The position numbers and the translations under genes were made by a program. DNA of 64,000 nucleotides, taken from positions 62,001 through 126,000 of the forward strand of contig NZ_JAJFAW010000007.1 in NCBI RefSeq assembly GCF_020711255.1, given 5' to 3'. This document shows positions 43,701 through 51,124 of this stretch, piece by piece. Below the pieces are notes generated by a model. The model searched no databases, was not told the origin of the DNA, and worked only from the letters and a program-made list of their open reading frames with translations. The DNA is from Hymenobacter plasmatis. GTDB lineage: Bacteria > Bacteroidota > Bacteroidia > Cytophagales > Hymenobacteraceae. Numbering within the stretch: the first letter of the stretch is position 1; each line of letters starts with the position of its first letter.

Positions 43701-44468
43701 GGCCAGCAGCACCAGGCCGCCAAGGAATCAGCTCAACACAGCCTCTTTGGAGCGGGTGCATTCGGGGCGGTGGCCGCGCCGCTGCCCAAGATGCACGAGA
43801 TGGAGCCCTGGAGCAAAACCGAGCAGCTGCGCCGCGAAAAGGAAGTGGTGGGTTTCTACCTATCGGGCCACCCGCTCGACAGCTACAAGCTGGAGCTGGA
43901 CGCCTACTGCACCTGCGGGCTGGAGAAGGTGGATGAGATTAAGAACAAGGAGCTGGCAGTAGCCGGCCTCATCAACAACGTTTTATTCAAGACGACCAAG
44001 ACCGGCCAGCCCTTCTGCACCTTCACCCTCGAGGACTACGAGACCAGCATCAACCCCGCGCTGTTCCGCGACGACTACACCAAGTTTGCCCCGCTCATCA
44101 ACCCGCGCAACTACCCCAACGAGCAGGTGCCGCCCATGTATGTTCGCCTCAAGCAGGAGCTGCGCCGCCACACCCAGGACCAGTGGGACCTGCGCATCCT
44201 CACGATGGAGCCCCTGGCCGACGTGGCCGAGAAGCGCAGCAAGGGCGTGCGCGTGAAGCTGGACCTGCGCACCGTGACCGGTCCCATGCTCGACCGCCTG
44301 CAGGATGCCATCGACCACGCGCCGGGCAGCAAGCGCCTCGAAATTCAGTTTGTGGAGCCCCACGAGCACCTGGCCGTCGACATGTTCTCGCGCAAATTCC
44401 AGATTGAGCCAAAGACGTTCATCCAGAAAATGCACGAAATGGAAATGGAGGTCTGCACCCTCATTTAG
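40755..44468 (+). CDS. dnaE: DNA polymerase III subunit alpha
   Basis: Replicative polymerase subunit of 1237 residues, within the normal range for Bacteroidota DnaE. Order: N-terminal PHP domain (HLHSHTQYSLLDGQASI), polymerase core with catalytic aspartates in MPDIDIDFDDVNRQ (about 473-480) and KMDFLGLKTL (about 629), fingers and thumb region with RAMGKKDMKKMALEREKF, tandem HhH region, and a C-terminal OB fold (about 1065-1100, LAVAGLINNVLF). In the PHP domain the HLHSHTQYS block keeps the metal-type histidines, so residual exonuclease activity cannot be excluded. An unusual palindromic leader precedes it. Confidence 0.97.
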   Translation: MPVFSHLHSHTQYSLLDGQASISALMKKAQKDEMPAVALTDHGNMFGAFNFVAEANKYNVKPIVGCEFYMVQDRHKKAFSREKGERDVRHHQLLLAKDQAGYHNLSKLCSMSFIEGLYSKFPRIDKELLLQYHEGLIATSCCIGAEIPQTILFGTEAEAEEKLKWWLDVFGEDFYIEIQRHGLMNFDGTGKSQEDVNQVLLGFAKKYNVKVICTNDSHYVDQTDYAAHDLLLCVNTGEEHSIPVGDIRTNYYTLLTTKGEVKYDLLDNLRSNYGRDENAQKQLRRIDEELQKPKPHTRFGFANDQFFFKNQAQMNELFIDRPDSVDNTNEIVDKITPPKLARDILLPNFPIPAPFANADEFLRELTYVGAFGPSAGNGTVKMSKPPRYSERTPEIEERLDYELRIIQTMGFAGYFLITQDFINHGRNIGVAVGPGRGSAAGSAVAYCVGITNIDPIKYSLLFERFLNPERVSMPDIDIDFDDVNRQKVIDYVVDKYGKTQVAQIITFGTMAAKSSIKDVARAMELPLPQTNDLTKMVPDKPGTTLAGAFAENQELDMIRRDESADNLKGQILRLATQLEGSVRNTGIHAAGVIIAPDDITKYIPVSTSKDSDLLITQFDGKVIESAGMLKMDFLGLKTLTIIVDALRLIERNHGVKIDIDDIPLDDEKTYALYQRGDTIGTFQFESEGMRQYLKDLKPTNIEDLIAMNALYRPGPMQFIPNFINRKHGREEVVYPHDLLKPILEYSQGIMVYQEQIMQTAQILAGYSLGGADLLRRAMGKKDMKKMALEREKFIKGAAELHNIPAKKANEVFDVMEKFAEYGFNRSHSAAYSVVAYQTGYLKANYPAEYMAAVLTNNMGDIKKVTFFIEEARKQGVPVLGPDVNESLLKFNVNQEGAIRFGMGAVKGAGELAVESMVEEREKNGEFSDIFDFAKRVSLRTVNKKTFESLAQAGAFDGFGKHRRLYLDAPAGDQNLIEKAMKMGQQHQAAKESAQHSLFGAGAFGAVAAPLPKMHEMEPWSKTEQLRREKEVVGFYLSGHPLDSYKLELDAYCTCGLEKVDEIKNKELAVAGLINNVLFKTTKTGQPFCTFTLEDYETSINPALFRDDYTKFAPLINPRNYPNEQVPPMYVRLKQELRRHTQDQWDLRILTMEPLADVAEKRSKGVRVKLDLRTVTGPMLDRLQDAIDHAPGSKRLEIQFVEPHEHLAVDMFSRKFQIEPKTFIQKMHEMEMEVCTLI

Positions 44469-44488
44469 GGCATTCATCCTTCTACTCG

Positions 44489-44580
44489 TCTGTCATGCTG
44501 AGCCTGCGAAGCATCTTATCACCGCTGAACGAATCGTTGAGCCGTGAGAAGATGCTTCGCGCTGCTCAGCATGACAGTTG
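44489..44580. repeat. GTCATGCTGAGC/GAAGCATC palindromic element, copy 5
   Basis: Left arm TCTGTCATGCTGAGCCTGCG, then AAGCATCTTATCAC; right arm GAAGATGCTTCGCGC, then TGCTCAGCATGACAG. The loop holds GAACGAATCG. It lies in the 313-base gap between dnaE and trxA, the rest of which has no recognisable gene. Confidence 0.9.
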
Positions 44581-44781
44581 TAGTGGCGGAAATCCTGAAT
44601 ATGTTCAGCATGATATTCCCAGCTTTCGGATAGCTAATTGAGCCGTTCGCCGGGCCTCTTGGCGGTGGCAATGGCCCTTCTGAACTTTCCCCCGTACACT
44701 CTGTTTAACCTTCCAATCTGCTACCTTGCGACCCCGTTGGCCGTACACGCCAGACCATCCTTAACCCCAACCCAAACTAAA

Positions 44782-45111
44782 ATGGGACACAAAGCAATTG
44801 AAATAACCGACGCCAACTTTGACGAAATCATCAGCGGCGACAAACCCGTATTGGTCGATTTCTGGGCCGAATGGTGCGGCCCTTGCCGCATGGTAGGCCC
44901 TGTGGTGGAAGAACTTGCCGGCGAATACGAAGGCAAAGTTGTCGTGGGCAAAGTTGACGTCGATGCCAACCCCCAAACCTCAATGAAATTCGGCATCCGC
45001 AGCATCCCGACGCTGCTGGTGTTTAAAAACGGCCAAATCGTTGACAAACAAGTAGGCGCTGTGCCCAAGCACGTGCTGGCCCAAAAGCTCGAAGCACAGG
45101 TAACGGCTTAA
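44782..45111 (+). CDS. trxA: thioredoxin
   Basis: Classic cytoplasmic thioredoxin of 109 residues: [20 protein letters not shown] carries the WCGPC redox site (about 33-37), followed by [20 protein letters not shown] with the cis-proline, and the [19 protein letters not shown] strand. No signal peptide. An in-frame extension to 44638 adds 48 residues without similarity and is rejected. TACCTTGC at 44722-44729 may be a variant -7 box. Confidence 0.97.
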   Translation: MGHKAIEITDANFDEIISGDKPVLVDFWAEWCGPCRMVGPVVEELAGEYEGKVVVGKVDVDANPQTSMKFGIRSIPTLLVFKNGQIVDKQVGAVPKHVLAQKLEAQVTA

Positions 45112-45131
45112 TCCCGTTATTGCCGATAAAT

Positions 45132-45167
45132 AAAAAGCCCCTTGCCAGTCTGGCAAGGGGCTTTTTG
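45132..45167. terminator. bidirectional intrinsic terminator
   Basis: AAAAAGCCCCTTGCCAG pairs with CTGGCAAGGGGCTTTTT. It separates trxA from the convergent small secreted-protein gene. Confidence 0.92.
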
Positions 45168-45204
45168 TATGGGTGGGGCTGGTCGCAAACTGCCAGCTAT
45201 CCTG

Positions 45205-45564
45205 TTAGTTCAAGGCTTTTGGGCAGCGGCGGCGATGCGCCCGCGATTCTCTGCGGGCCTTGGCCTTGAGCTGCTCCTGGCGCAAATGCTGCTCCCGGTT
45301 GAGCTTGGCGGGAGACATTACTTTTTTACTTTCTGCCAGTCCCAAGATGGCCAGCACCGAGTTGCGGCGCGCTTTACCGGCTGGGCCCTTGGAATTGGGC
45401 GATTTGCTCATCTCCAAGGGGCTGGATGCTTCGACAATGGAAACCGGAGCAGCTGCGTGGTTAACCTCGGTAACATTGCCAGCCAGAGGCGTGGCTTGGG
45501 CCGGGCTTTGTACCAGGGCAGCAGCTACCCCAAAGGCGAACAGAAAGTAAAAATTTTTCTTCAT
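45205..45564 (-). CDS. small secreted basic protein, unknown function
   Basis: 119 residues. A signal peptide (MKKNFYFLFAFGVAAALV ending PAQA) is followed by a low-complexity Ala/Ser/Val region and a strongly basic C-terminal third (REQHLRQEQLKAKARRESRA, then HRRRCPKALN). The middle AGKARRNSVLAILGLAESKK is the only clearly helical hydrophobic stretch. No family was recognised. The predicted export and net positive charge suggest an envelope or secreted role. Composition and codon use fit the surrounding genome. Confidence 0.65.
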   Translation of the reverse strand: MKKNFYFLFAFGVAAALVQSPAQATPLAGNVTEVNHAAAPVSIVEASSPLEMSKSPNSKGPAGKARRNSVLAILGLAESKKVMSPAKLNREQHLRQEQLKAKARRESRAHRRRCPKALN

Positions 45565-45992
45565 CTGAAATTAATTAGTGTGGTTTTACCTTGGAGAACA
45601 AGTATTTGCGATACCCCAAAGTAATAAATTCTAAAGCCATATTGCAACGGTTTATTGATAATTAATCGGTATATATAAAAAGATTAATGAAACGAGAAGC
45701 AGGGCTCCTTACCACTCCAAGCTTCAGATGTAGCGCATAGGGCCCAGAAACGTGGTTTTGGCAAGAAGTAGCCCAATGGCTACCGTCTTAATGCTTCATG
45801 GCAAAATAACATACCTGAAAATAGCTGTTCTACTATCCTCTTCATCGGGCATACATTCATTTTCTGATACATTGCATTGAGCGCTAAAGGGCTTACAGTC
45901 AATGTAAAATAAATGGCTAAATTTCCTGCCAACTGCGAAGCCAGAAGCTGCGTAGGAGGCCCATCTTTTCACCCACCTTTTTCACCTTTGTT
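45565..45992. other. A+T-rich divergent intergenic region
   Basis: About 430 bases between two divergently transcribed secreted-protein genes, clearly A+T-rich (for example GGTATATATAAAAAG near 45672). No gene was recognised. It probably carries promoters for both sides; only one-off matches to the -7 box were found (TTACTTTG on the minus strand near 45620). Confidence 0.5.
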
Positions 45993-46445
45993 ATGAAGCG
46001 CATCCTCGGTTTCCTCGTTTCCTTGAGCCTGCTTGGCAGTTCTGCTGCCCTGGCCCAGACCCCCACCACTGCGCCGGCTACGTCCGCCACCAAGATGAGC
46101 ACCAGTTCGTCGAAAATGACCACCCGCACGGCCCAAACTCCGGCCACGACGACGACCACGAAGTCGAGCACGATGAGTAACCCGGCCGGCATGACCAAGT
46201 CGTCGACCACCACCAAGCAGCAGGGGACGATGACCAAGTCGAGCACCCAAACCACGCCTTCGGGCGTGACCAAGACCACGAGCAGCACCAAAATGAAAGC
46301 CGACGGCACGCCCGACATGCGCTACTCGGCCAACAAAACCGCCAAAACCAAGACCGTAACCGGCCCCATGAAAGCCGATGGCACGCCCGATATGCGTTAC
46401 AAAACGAATAAGACGGCCACCAAGACGGTAAAATCGAAATTGTAA
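45993..46445 (+). CDS. secreted Thr/Ser/Lys-rich protein with KADGTPDMRY repeats
   Basis: 150 residues: signal peptide (MKRILGFLVSLSLLGSSAAL ending AQ), then about 80 residues of Thr, Ser, Lys, Met and Gln, and two copies of MKADGTPDMRYxxNKTA (about residues 101-115 and 126-140). The two copies differ at the DNA level only by synonymous changes (GAC/GAT twice, CGC/CGT), indicating selection on the peptide. The same core motif is, to my knowledge, common in small secreted Bacteroidota proteins, but its function is unknown. A strong terminator follows. Confidence 0.78.
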   Translation: MKRILGFLVSLSLLGSSAALAQTPTTAPATSATKMSTSSSKMTTRTAQTPATTTTTKSSTMSNPAGMTKSSTTTKQQGTMTKSSTQTTPSGVTKTTSSTKMKADGTPDMRYSANKTAKTKTVTGPMKADGTPDMRYKTNKTATKTVKSKL

Positions 46446-46464
46446 GCCGGTAGGCTTCCAAAAT

Positions 46465-46499
46465 AAAAAAGCCCCTGCCAATCGGCAGGGGCTTTTTTG
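46465..46499 (+). terminator. intrinsic terminator
   Basis: AAAAAAGCCCCTGCC pairs with GGCAGGGGCTTTTTT across AATC, 20 bases after the stop. Confidence 0.93.
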
Positions 46500-46637
46500 T
46501 GGCCTATTGAGCGGGCGTATTGGCCGAAGCTGGTCAGGTTGAGCTGGCCTGCACCCGGGCTGGATTCCCCAGGCGGGCGTATTCTGGCAACGGCCCGGGA
46601 CCTAACTTGCGCTCGCTATTCCCAACCAACCTTTCGC

Positions 46638-47930
46638 ATGCGCTACACTCCCCTGGCCCCCGAGCTTTTTGTTGAAAACCGCCGCCGCTTCCGCGAGCAG
46701 CTGCCGCCGGCTTCGCTGGCCATTTTTCAGTCCAACGACGTGATGCCGACGAATGCCGACGGCACCCTGGCGTTCCGGCAAAACAACGACTTGTTTTACC
46801 TCAGCGGGGTAGACCAGGAGGAGAGCATTCTGGTCATTTTTCCGGACGCGCGCCTGCCGCAGCACCGCGAAATTCTGTTCCTGAAAGAAACCTCCGAGCA
46901 TATCCTAATTTGGGAAGGCTACAAGCTGACCAAGGACGAAGCTCGCACTAACTCCGGCATCCGCAGCATCATGTGGCTCGACAGCTTCAAGTCGGTGCTG
47001 CCGGCTCTGATGAACGAGGCCGAAAACGTATACCTGAACTCCAACGAGCACATCCGGGCCGTGGTGGAGGTGGAAACGCGCGATGCCCGCTTCATCAAAT
47101 CGCTGCAAAGCCAGTACCCGCTGCACACCTACCGCCGCGCCGCGCCGCTGCTGCACCGTCAGCGCGCCATCAAGAGCCCCGAGGAAATCCGGGTGATGCG
47201 CGAAGCCTGCAACATCACCGAGAAGGCGTTTCGGCGGCTGCTGGGCTTTGTGAAGCCGGGCGTGTGGGAGTTTGAGATTGAGGCCGAAATCGTGCACGAG
47301 TTCATGCGCAATCGCAGCCGCGGGCCGGCCTACGGCAGCATCGTGGCCAGCGGCAAAAATGCCTGCGTGCTGCACTACACCACCAACGACAACCAGTGCC
47401 AGGATGGCGACGTGATTCTGCTGGACTTTGGGGCTGAATATGCCAACTACGCCGCCGACCTTTCGCGCAGCATTCCCGTCAACGGCAAGTTCACCGGCCG
47501 CCAGCGCCAGGTGTACGATTCCGTGCTGGCCGTGATGGCCTTCGCCAAAACGCGCCTAGTGCCCGGCGGCGAAATCGAAGCCTATCACCAGGCCGTGGGC
47601 GAGTGCATGGAGCAGGAACTCATCAAGCTCGACTTGCTGAACGCCTCCGACGTGCGCAACCAGGACCCCGCCGCACCGCTCTACAAGAAGTATTTCATGC
47701 ATGGCACCAGCCACTACCTGGGGCTCGACGTGCACGACGTGGGCTCTAAGTACCGCACCTTCGAAGCTGGCATGGTGTACACAGTAGAGCCCGGTATCTA
47801 CATTCCGGAAGAAGGCCTTGGCATCCGCTTAGAGAACGACATCCTGCTCACGCCCAACGGCAATGAGGACCTGATGGCCAATATTCCCCTGCAGGCCGAC
47901 GCCATTGAGGACTTGATGGGCAAGGCGTAA
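46638..47930 (+). CDS. pepP: Xaa-Pro aminopeptidase (aminopeptidase P)
   Basis: Cytoplasmic metalloenzyme of 430 residues removing N-terminal residues that precede proline. Creatinase-type N-domain (about 1-165; FQSNDVMPTNADGTLAFRQN then DLFYLSG). The pita-bread C-domain has all metal ligands: ILLDFGAEYANYAADLSRS (two Asp), HGTSHYLGLDVHD (His), YTVEPGIYIP (Glu), and IRLENDILLT (Glu). The ATG at 46638 begins the conserved MRYTPLAPELFVENRRRF. The frame back to 46497 would overlap the preceding terminator. TAACTTGC (46603-46610) may be a variant -7 box. Confidence 0.94.
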   Translation: MRYTPLAPELFVENRRRFREQLPPASLAIFQSNDVMPTNADGTLAFRQNNDLFYLSGVDQEESILVIFPDARLPQHREILFLKETSEHILIWEGYKLTKDEARTNSGIRSIMWLDSFKSVLPALMNEAENVYLNSNEHIRAVVEVETRDARFIKSLQSQYPLHTYRRAAPLLHRQRAIKSPEEIRVMREACNITEKAFRRLLGFVKPGVWEFEIEAEIVHEFMRNRSRGPAYGSIVASGKNACVLHYTTNDNQCQDGDVILLDFGAEYANYAADLSRSIPVNGKFTGRQRQVYDSVLAVMAFAKTRLVPGGEIEAYHQAVGECMEQELIKLDLLNASDVRNQDPAAPLYKKYFMHGTSHYLGLDVHDVGSKYRTFEAGMVYTVEPGIYIPEEGLGIRLENDILLTPNGNEDLMANIPLQADAIEDLMGKA

Positions 47931-47947
47931 GGGCAGCGCGCCGCAGC

Positions 47948-48116
47948 ACCTCACCCCCGGCCCCTCTCCCTAGGAGAGGGGTGCCTGATGGTAATCAAGC
48001 GAAAACCAAAAGCCCCGGCTCAATTGAGCTGGGGCTTTTGGTTTTTAAGAAATTGAGCTAAAGCTTGTGCCGTGGCTCCCCTCTCCTAGGGAGAGGGGCC
48101 GGGGGCGAGGTTCCAA
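47948..48116. repeat. GGCCCCTCTCC palindromic element enclosing a terminator
   Basis: Left arm CCTCACCCCCGGCCCCTCTC, then CCTAGGAGAGGGG; right arm CCCCTCTCCTAGGGAGAGG, then GGCCGGGGGCGAGG. Each arm is also a small hairpin. Between them lies an intrinsic terminator (48002-48046). The element fills the gap between pepP and the convergent lipoprotein gene. Confidence 0.88.
48002..48046. terminator. bidirectional terminator inside a repeat
   Basis: AAAACCAAAAGCCCCGGCTC pairs with its mirror on the other side of the central AATT; the tip is GCTCAATTGAGC. A-rich and T-rich flanks suit both strands. Confidence 0.88.
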
Positions 48117-48149
48117 GCGAGCGGCTTTGCGGCAAGCTGCAGGAGAACC

Positions 48150-48704
48150 TTACTTACTAGTAGCCTGCACAATCTGGGGCAGGTACTTGCTCAGCGCTGC
48201 TACCTGGCTGCTGGTGAAATTGCCTTGCACCGATACCAGCACAAACGAATCAGCCACATCGGGCAGGGAGCCTAGGGCCGCAAACTCCGAGACTTTGTCG
48301 CCCGAGCCGCGGGTTGACACGGCATAGTCGCTGCCGCCAAAACCGGCGGTAGAAAGCGGCGTGTATTTCTCGCCCTGCAAAATGCCGGTGGCTTCCTGGC
48401 GCAGGCCCTGCTGGGCCAGTTCGCGGGCCGAGCCGGAGGTGGGCGCAAAGCTGATGACCTTGGCCGAGCGGATGCCCGTGATGGCATCGGTAAGGTCGGA
48501 GCCGCCGAGTAGCTTGGCGGCTTTCACCAGGGCCAGGCGCTGGAGCAAGTCGGCCGACCATTCGGTGGTTTTGAATCCTTCGCGGCCTTCGTACTTAGAG
48601 AAAAACGAGGCCACGGTGCGAGCCGGCGTGCCGGGCCCACCGGCGCGGCAGCCCACCATTAGCAAAAACAGGAAGAGGGCGGGGAGTCGGAGTTTTGTAA
48701 TCAT
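48150..48704 (-). CDS. DUF4252-like lipoprotein
   Basis: 184 residues. Signal ends in LMVGC, giving a lipidated Cys about 19. The rest (FFSKYEGREGFKTTEWSADL, ISFAPTSGSARELAQQGLRQ, YTPLSTAGFGGSDYAVSTRG, SFVLVSVQGNFTSSQVAALS) fits the general pattern of DUF4252 lipoproteins of Bacteroidota, with a C-terminal strand and helix ending VSVQGNFTSSQVAALSKYLP. The family call is by pattern and only moderately sure. Envelope-located, function unknown. Confidence 0.65.
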   Translation of the reverse strand: MITKLRLPALFLFLLMVGCRAGGPGTPARTVASFFSKYEGREGFKTTEWSADLLQRLALVKAAKLLGGSDLTDAITGIRSAKVISFAPTSGSARELAQQGLRQEATGILQGEKYTPLSTAGFGGSDYAVSTRGSGDKVSEFAALGSLPDVADSFVLVSVQGNFTSSQVAALSKYLPQIVQATSK

Positions 48705-48791
48705 GAGGCAAAGGTGGCGAGAAGATAGGTGCGTTCTACGGTCCCTGGCCTTGCTACGGTTGCCTTTATGCGGGAATTGAGCTAAAAGAAA

Positions 48792-48829
48792 GGCCGGCTT
48801 CCCTGCCCGAATGCAGGGAGAAGCCGGCC
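48792..48829 (-). terminator. intrinsic terminator of the 528-residue protein gene
   Basis: GGCCGGCTTCCCTGC pairs with GCAGGGAGAAGCCGGCC (one bulge); on the minus strand it is followed by TTTCTTTT. Confidence 0.82.
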
Positions 48830-48886
48830 ATTTAGAAAGAATATCAGCTCAATTTTTGGCTGCAGCCGGTGCCCCCACGGCCTCAC

Positions 48887-50473
48887 CTAGAAAGCCACCG
48901 AATTCAGGAAAAATACTTCCCGGTCGGGGCCGTGGTCTACGTGGATGCGCTGGTAGCCGGAGGCGACAAACCGGGTACCGAACCACGGCAGTAAATCGGC
49001 CTGGGACGTGTCGCTCACGCGTTCGGCAGCGGCCGTGGCGCCTGAGCCGGTTTGGAGGGGGACCTCATGGTCGTTGGAAGAGGTTTCGGCGCGGTTTATC
49101 ACCTTGTAGCGCAGCTTTTCCTCGTCGATGTAGGCCAGCACGAGGCGGCCGTCGGGCAGAGGCTGCAGGCGAACGGCTTCTTCGAGGTCGGTGCGGCGCA
49201 GGTTTTCCACCACGAAGGTGTTGTCCCAGAGCAGGGTGCCGGAGCGGTCGAACCCGCACACCAGGGCGTGGGTGGTTTGGTAGCCGTCGAAGACGCGCGC
49301 GTTGCCATTGCCGTACCCGTACTGGGGGCCGTTGTAAAAAGAGGGCGGCAGGTTGCCGTAGCTATTGTAGCGGTAATGGGGGTAGTACACTTCGGCCACC
49401 AGCACGTAGCCGCCGTCGGGCTGGGGCAGCAGCTCGTGCAGCAGCAGGCGGTAGTGCCAGCGTTTGGGCGGTTCCGAGCGGGCCACCCGGCGCTGCGTCT
49501 GCTCCCGCAGGCGGGCCTGGCGGGAAGGCTTGAGGTAGTCGAAAAAGTGCTTCAGGTGCAGGAAATCGTAGAAGCGCAGCGGCGGCTTGGTGCCGTTGCC
49601 CGCGGTGGGCCGCAGGTCGGTGGCAAACAGCCCCTGGGCAAAGCTGGGGTCGCGCAGCGAATAGGTGCCCATGAGCAGGCGGGCGGTGGTGTCCTGCGGG
49701 GGCGTGAGCTGGGCGGTGATGAGGCTCCGCTCGCTTTCGGCCTGCACAAATTCGGAGCTCACGAGCTGGCCGCGGTCGGTGAGCTGCTTGAGCAGCAGGC
49801 GTGACTTGCGGCCATTAGTTTGGCTCAACACGTACTCGGCGCGGCGGCTGGCGGCATCGGCCACAAAGGTGAGCTGGGTGGGCAGCGGCTCGTAGATGGA
49901 CGAGAGGTACTGCATCTGGCCCGAAGCCACATCGAGCAGCAGGGCCGTGACGTGGAGCTGGTCGTTGAGCAGCACCGTGGCAAACAGGCGGCCATCCAGC
50001 GCCTTCAGGTCCACGATTTCGCGGCTCAGGCGGGTTTCGTACTGCTGGGTGCGCACCTGGCCCAAGCGGCCGTTGTAGGCCGCCGCAAACAGCCGCCCCG
50101 GCGTGCTGGTGGAGGTAAACAGGGCGTACACCGTGTTGCCCTCGGCGCACATGCGCGTGAAGCCAAACTCCTGGGGCATGTCCAGCGCCAGCTCGTGGCG
50201 CAGGTGCAGGTCTTTGTCGAACTGCTGAAACCCGAAGGTGGACTTGTTGGAAAGGCCCTTGTTGCGGCCCACCAGCAGTACCACGGTGCTGTCGGCGGGC
50301 AGGGCCTGCACGTGCACTTCGCTTTCAAAAGCAGTTAAAGGCAGTTCGGTGCGGGCCGTTTGCGTGGGGGCATCGGGCGGCGTGGGGGCATCGGGGCGCT
50401 TCTGCGCGCGCGCGGCCGGCAGGCTGGCCAGCACCGAGTAGGAGAGCAGTAGGAAAAAGTAGCGAAGTTTCAT
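48887..50473 (-). CDS. secreted protein of unknown function, possible propeller
   Basis: 528 residues with a signal peptide (MKLRYFFLLLSYSVLASLPA ending ARAQ) and a Pro-rich mature start. The body is rich in short beta-strand patterns (STVVLLVGRNKGL, NTVYALFTSTSTPGRLFAAA, GRLFATVLLNDQLHVTALLL, GRLVLAYIDEEKLRYKVI), suggestive of a beta-propeller, but no named repeat family was recognised. A Tyr/Gly/Asn-rich loop (about 372-398) interrupts it. It ends ...DREVFFLNSVAF. Probably periplasmic or surface-exposed. It has its own terminator and no obvious operon partners. Confidence 0.72.
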   Translation of the reverse strand: MKLRYFFLLLSYSVLASLPAARAQKRPDAPTPPDAPTQTARTELPLTAFESEVHVQALPADSTVVLLVGRNKGLSNKSTFGFQQFDKDLHLRHELALDMPQEFGFTRMCAEGNTVYALFTSTSTPGRLFAAAYNGRLGQVRTQQYETRLSREIVDLKALDGRLFATVLLNDQLHVTALLLDVASGQMQYLSSIYEPLPTQLTFVADAASRRAEYVLSQTNGRKSRLLLKQLTDRGQLVSSEFVQAESERSLITAQLTPPQDTTARLLMGTYSLRDPSFAQGLFATDLRPTAGNGTKPPLRFYDFLHLKHFFDYLKPSRQARLREQTQRRVARSEPPKRWHYRLLLHELLPQPDGGYVLVAEVYYPHYRYNSYGNLPPSFYNGPQYGYGNGNARVFDGYQTTHALVCGFDRSGTLLWDNTFVVENLRRTDLEEAVRLQPLPDGRLVLAYIDEEKLRYKVINRAETSSNDHEVPLQTGSGATAAAERVSDTSQADLLPWFGTRFVASGYQRIHVDHGPDREVFFLNSVAF

Positions 50474-50575
50474 GTCCGTACGCCGTAAAATCCAACTGAA
50501 AAAACTACTCCAACGAGTATTATCTTCTCTAAAGCTACAACCGAATGGGGCGTTTCTGTCCTGCGAAAGCCTGGT

Positions 50576-50986
50576 TTATTTTGCGCTCAGGGCCAGCACC
50601 GCATCAAACTCTTCGGGCCGCACCGGCAGCACCGAAAGCCGCGACTGGCGCAGCAGGGCCAGCTCGCCCAGCCGGGCATCGGCCTTGAGTTGCGCCAGGC
50701 TCACGGGCTGCGGCAGCGGCTCTACCGGGCGCAGGGCCACGGCCACCCAGGGCGAGCCGGCTTCGGCGGTGGCGTCGGGCGCGGCCAGGGCGGCAACCTC
50801 GGCAATGCCCACCACGGCCTTCTCGCTCACGCTGTGGTAGAACAATACTAGGTCGCCGGGCTGCATCAGGTTCAGGTTGTTGCGGGCCTGGTAGTTGCGC
50901 ACGCCGGTCCAGGCGGTGCCGTCTTCGGCTACAAACGTGGCCCAGGAATAGGCTTCGGGTTCAGATTTAATAAGCCAATGCTTCAT
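50576..50986 (-). CDS. EVE-domain protein (PUA-like)
   Basis: 136-residue single EVE domain, related to human THYN1. MKHWLIKSEPEAYSW and the WTGVRNYQARNNLNLMQPGD block are diagnostic, followed by VLFYHSVSEKAVVGIAEV. EVE domains share the PUA-like fold with SRA, YTH and ASCH domains and bind modified bases in RNA or DNA. The C-terminus (SVLPVRPEEFDAVLALSAK) is standard for bacterial members. An in-frame extension to 51082 adds 32 non-conserved residues and is rejected. Confidence 0.93.
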   Translation of the reverse strand: MKHWLIKSEPEAYSWATFVAEDGTAWTGVRNYQARNNLNLMQPGDLVLFYHSVSEKAVVGIAEVAALAAPDATAEAGSPWVAVALRPVEPLPQPVSLAQLKADARLGELALLRQSRLSVLPVRPEEFDAVLALSAK

Positions 50987-51124
50987 AAAAGGGACTGGGG
51001 CGATGAAATGGCCCAACCGGGCCAAATGCCAACGGCCGACACAGGCATAGATGCCGGCCGGCCGCTGTATTGCACACCACAAAGAAAATAAATCCGACGA
51101 CTATCGCCTCATGTCCCCTTCGTA

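Noticed and set aside
40752..43712. Very long open frame on the minus strand opposite dnaE
   Set aside because: High-GC third positions open the antisense frame. The translation is His/Val/Gly/Leu-rich with no domain resemblance, while the plus strand encodes a complete DnaE.
31928..50986. SRA and EVE proteins as parts of one modified-DNA defence island
   Set aside because: They lie about 18 kb apart among housekeeping and envelope genes, with no restriction, methylation or base-modification genes nearby.
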